64,000 bases of DNA, from contig NC_072791.1 in assembly GCF_028583425.1 (NCBI RefSeq), forward strand, positions 13,907,868-13,971,867. The letters are read 5' to 3'. The notes under the pieces are model-generated. The model made no database searches, was not told where the DNA came from, and saw nothing but the letters and a program-made list of their open reading frames with translations. The number at the start of each line of letters is the position of its first letter. Position 1 is the first letter of the stretch. The position numbers were made by a program, and so were the translations under genes. Below are positions 63,797-64,000 of the stretch, piece after piece. The stretch comes from Eublepharis macularius. Lineage: Eukaryota > Chordata > Lepidosauria > Squamata > Eublepharidae.

Positions 63797-64000
63797 CTCC
63801 TGGCCTGGATTCTTGTCACCTGCATGGCTCAGGAGGAACCCTTCTGCCAGGGCCACTGCCTGGGAACTGGTCTCTGGCCCACATTCCCTGACCCAGCTCT
63901 CCATCTCCGGGGGCAGGATGGCCAGGAACTGGTCCAGGATCACCAGGTCCAGGATCTCCTTCTTGCTGTGCCTTTCTGGCTTCAGCCACTGGAGGCAAAG
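63797..64000 (-). CDS. SCAN-domain exon, gene C (cut by window end)
   Basis: Donor side of the SCAN exon: [20 protein letters not shown], then [20 protein letters not shown] and [20 protein letters not shown], ending at CAGGAG|GTAAGAGG. The start of the exon lies beyond 64000. The visible part is identical in reading to gene B. Confidence 0.9.

Overview
This is vertebrate nuclear DNA, almost certainly from a squamate reptile (a lizard is most likely). The reasons are tandem SCAN-KRAB-C2H2 zinc-finger genes split by introns, reptile-type L1 and CR1 LINE remains, tRNA-derived SINEs that look like the Sauria type, a young endogenous retrovirus, and palindromic dispersed repeats common in reptiles. 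The species call is an inference; no marker here names it.

The backbone is a tandem segmental duplication. One unit of about 17-18 kb holds, from left to right, a C2H2 zinc-finger exon, an old CR1 relic, a KRAB exon, a SCAN exon, then a gene-poor spacer with CR1 and MIR remains and a large minisatellite. Unit A runs from 1126 to about 34200 (with a retrovirus inserted), unit B from about 34200 to 51340, and unit C from about 51340 past the window end. Each unit carries one gene on the minus strand. Transcription reads right to left: SCAN exon, a 43-bp candidate exon, a 127-bp KRAB-A exon, and a terminal exon with 17 (A), 19 (B) or 16 (C) fingers. The products should be nuclear DNA-binding repressors: KRAB recruits TRIM28/KAP1-type corepressor, SCAN dimerises, and the fingers choose the DNA target. 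Outer fingers are conserved between the copies while inner fingers differ in number and in DNA-contact residues, as expected of a fast-evolving family that targets transposons.

Mobile elements explain most of the rest. A 15.3-kb endogenous retrovirus (10636-25914, minus strand, 4-bp target duplication) splits unit A. Its 1394-bp LTRs differ at only about two places that I can see, so it is young; unit B keeps the matching empty site. A 4.6-kb 5'-truncated L1 (57502-62105) sits in unit C with a 37-bp target duplication and empty paralogous sites in A and B. A short L1 tail sits in the CR1 relic of unit A, and another L1 3' end cuts the zinc-finger 3' region at 1125.

Less ordinary signals are: two dispersed palindromic repeat families that contain hammerhead-ribozyme-like cores; a shared stop codon in all three finger arrays followed by fossil fingers; two internal repeat arrays and an apparent tRNA-Ala primer site in the retrovirus; a 0.9-kb snapback palindrome inside the minisatellite; and a plus-strand terminal-exon-like unit at 49982-50415.
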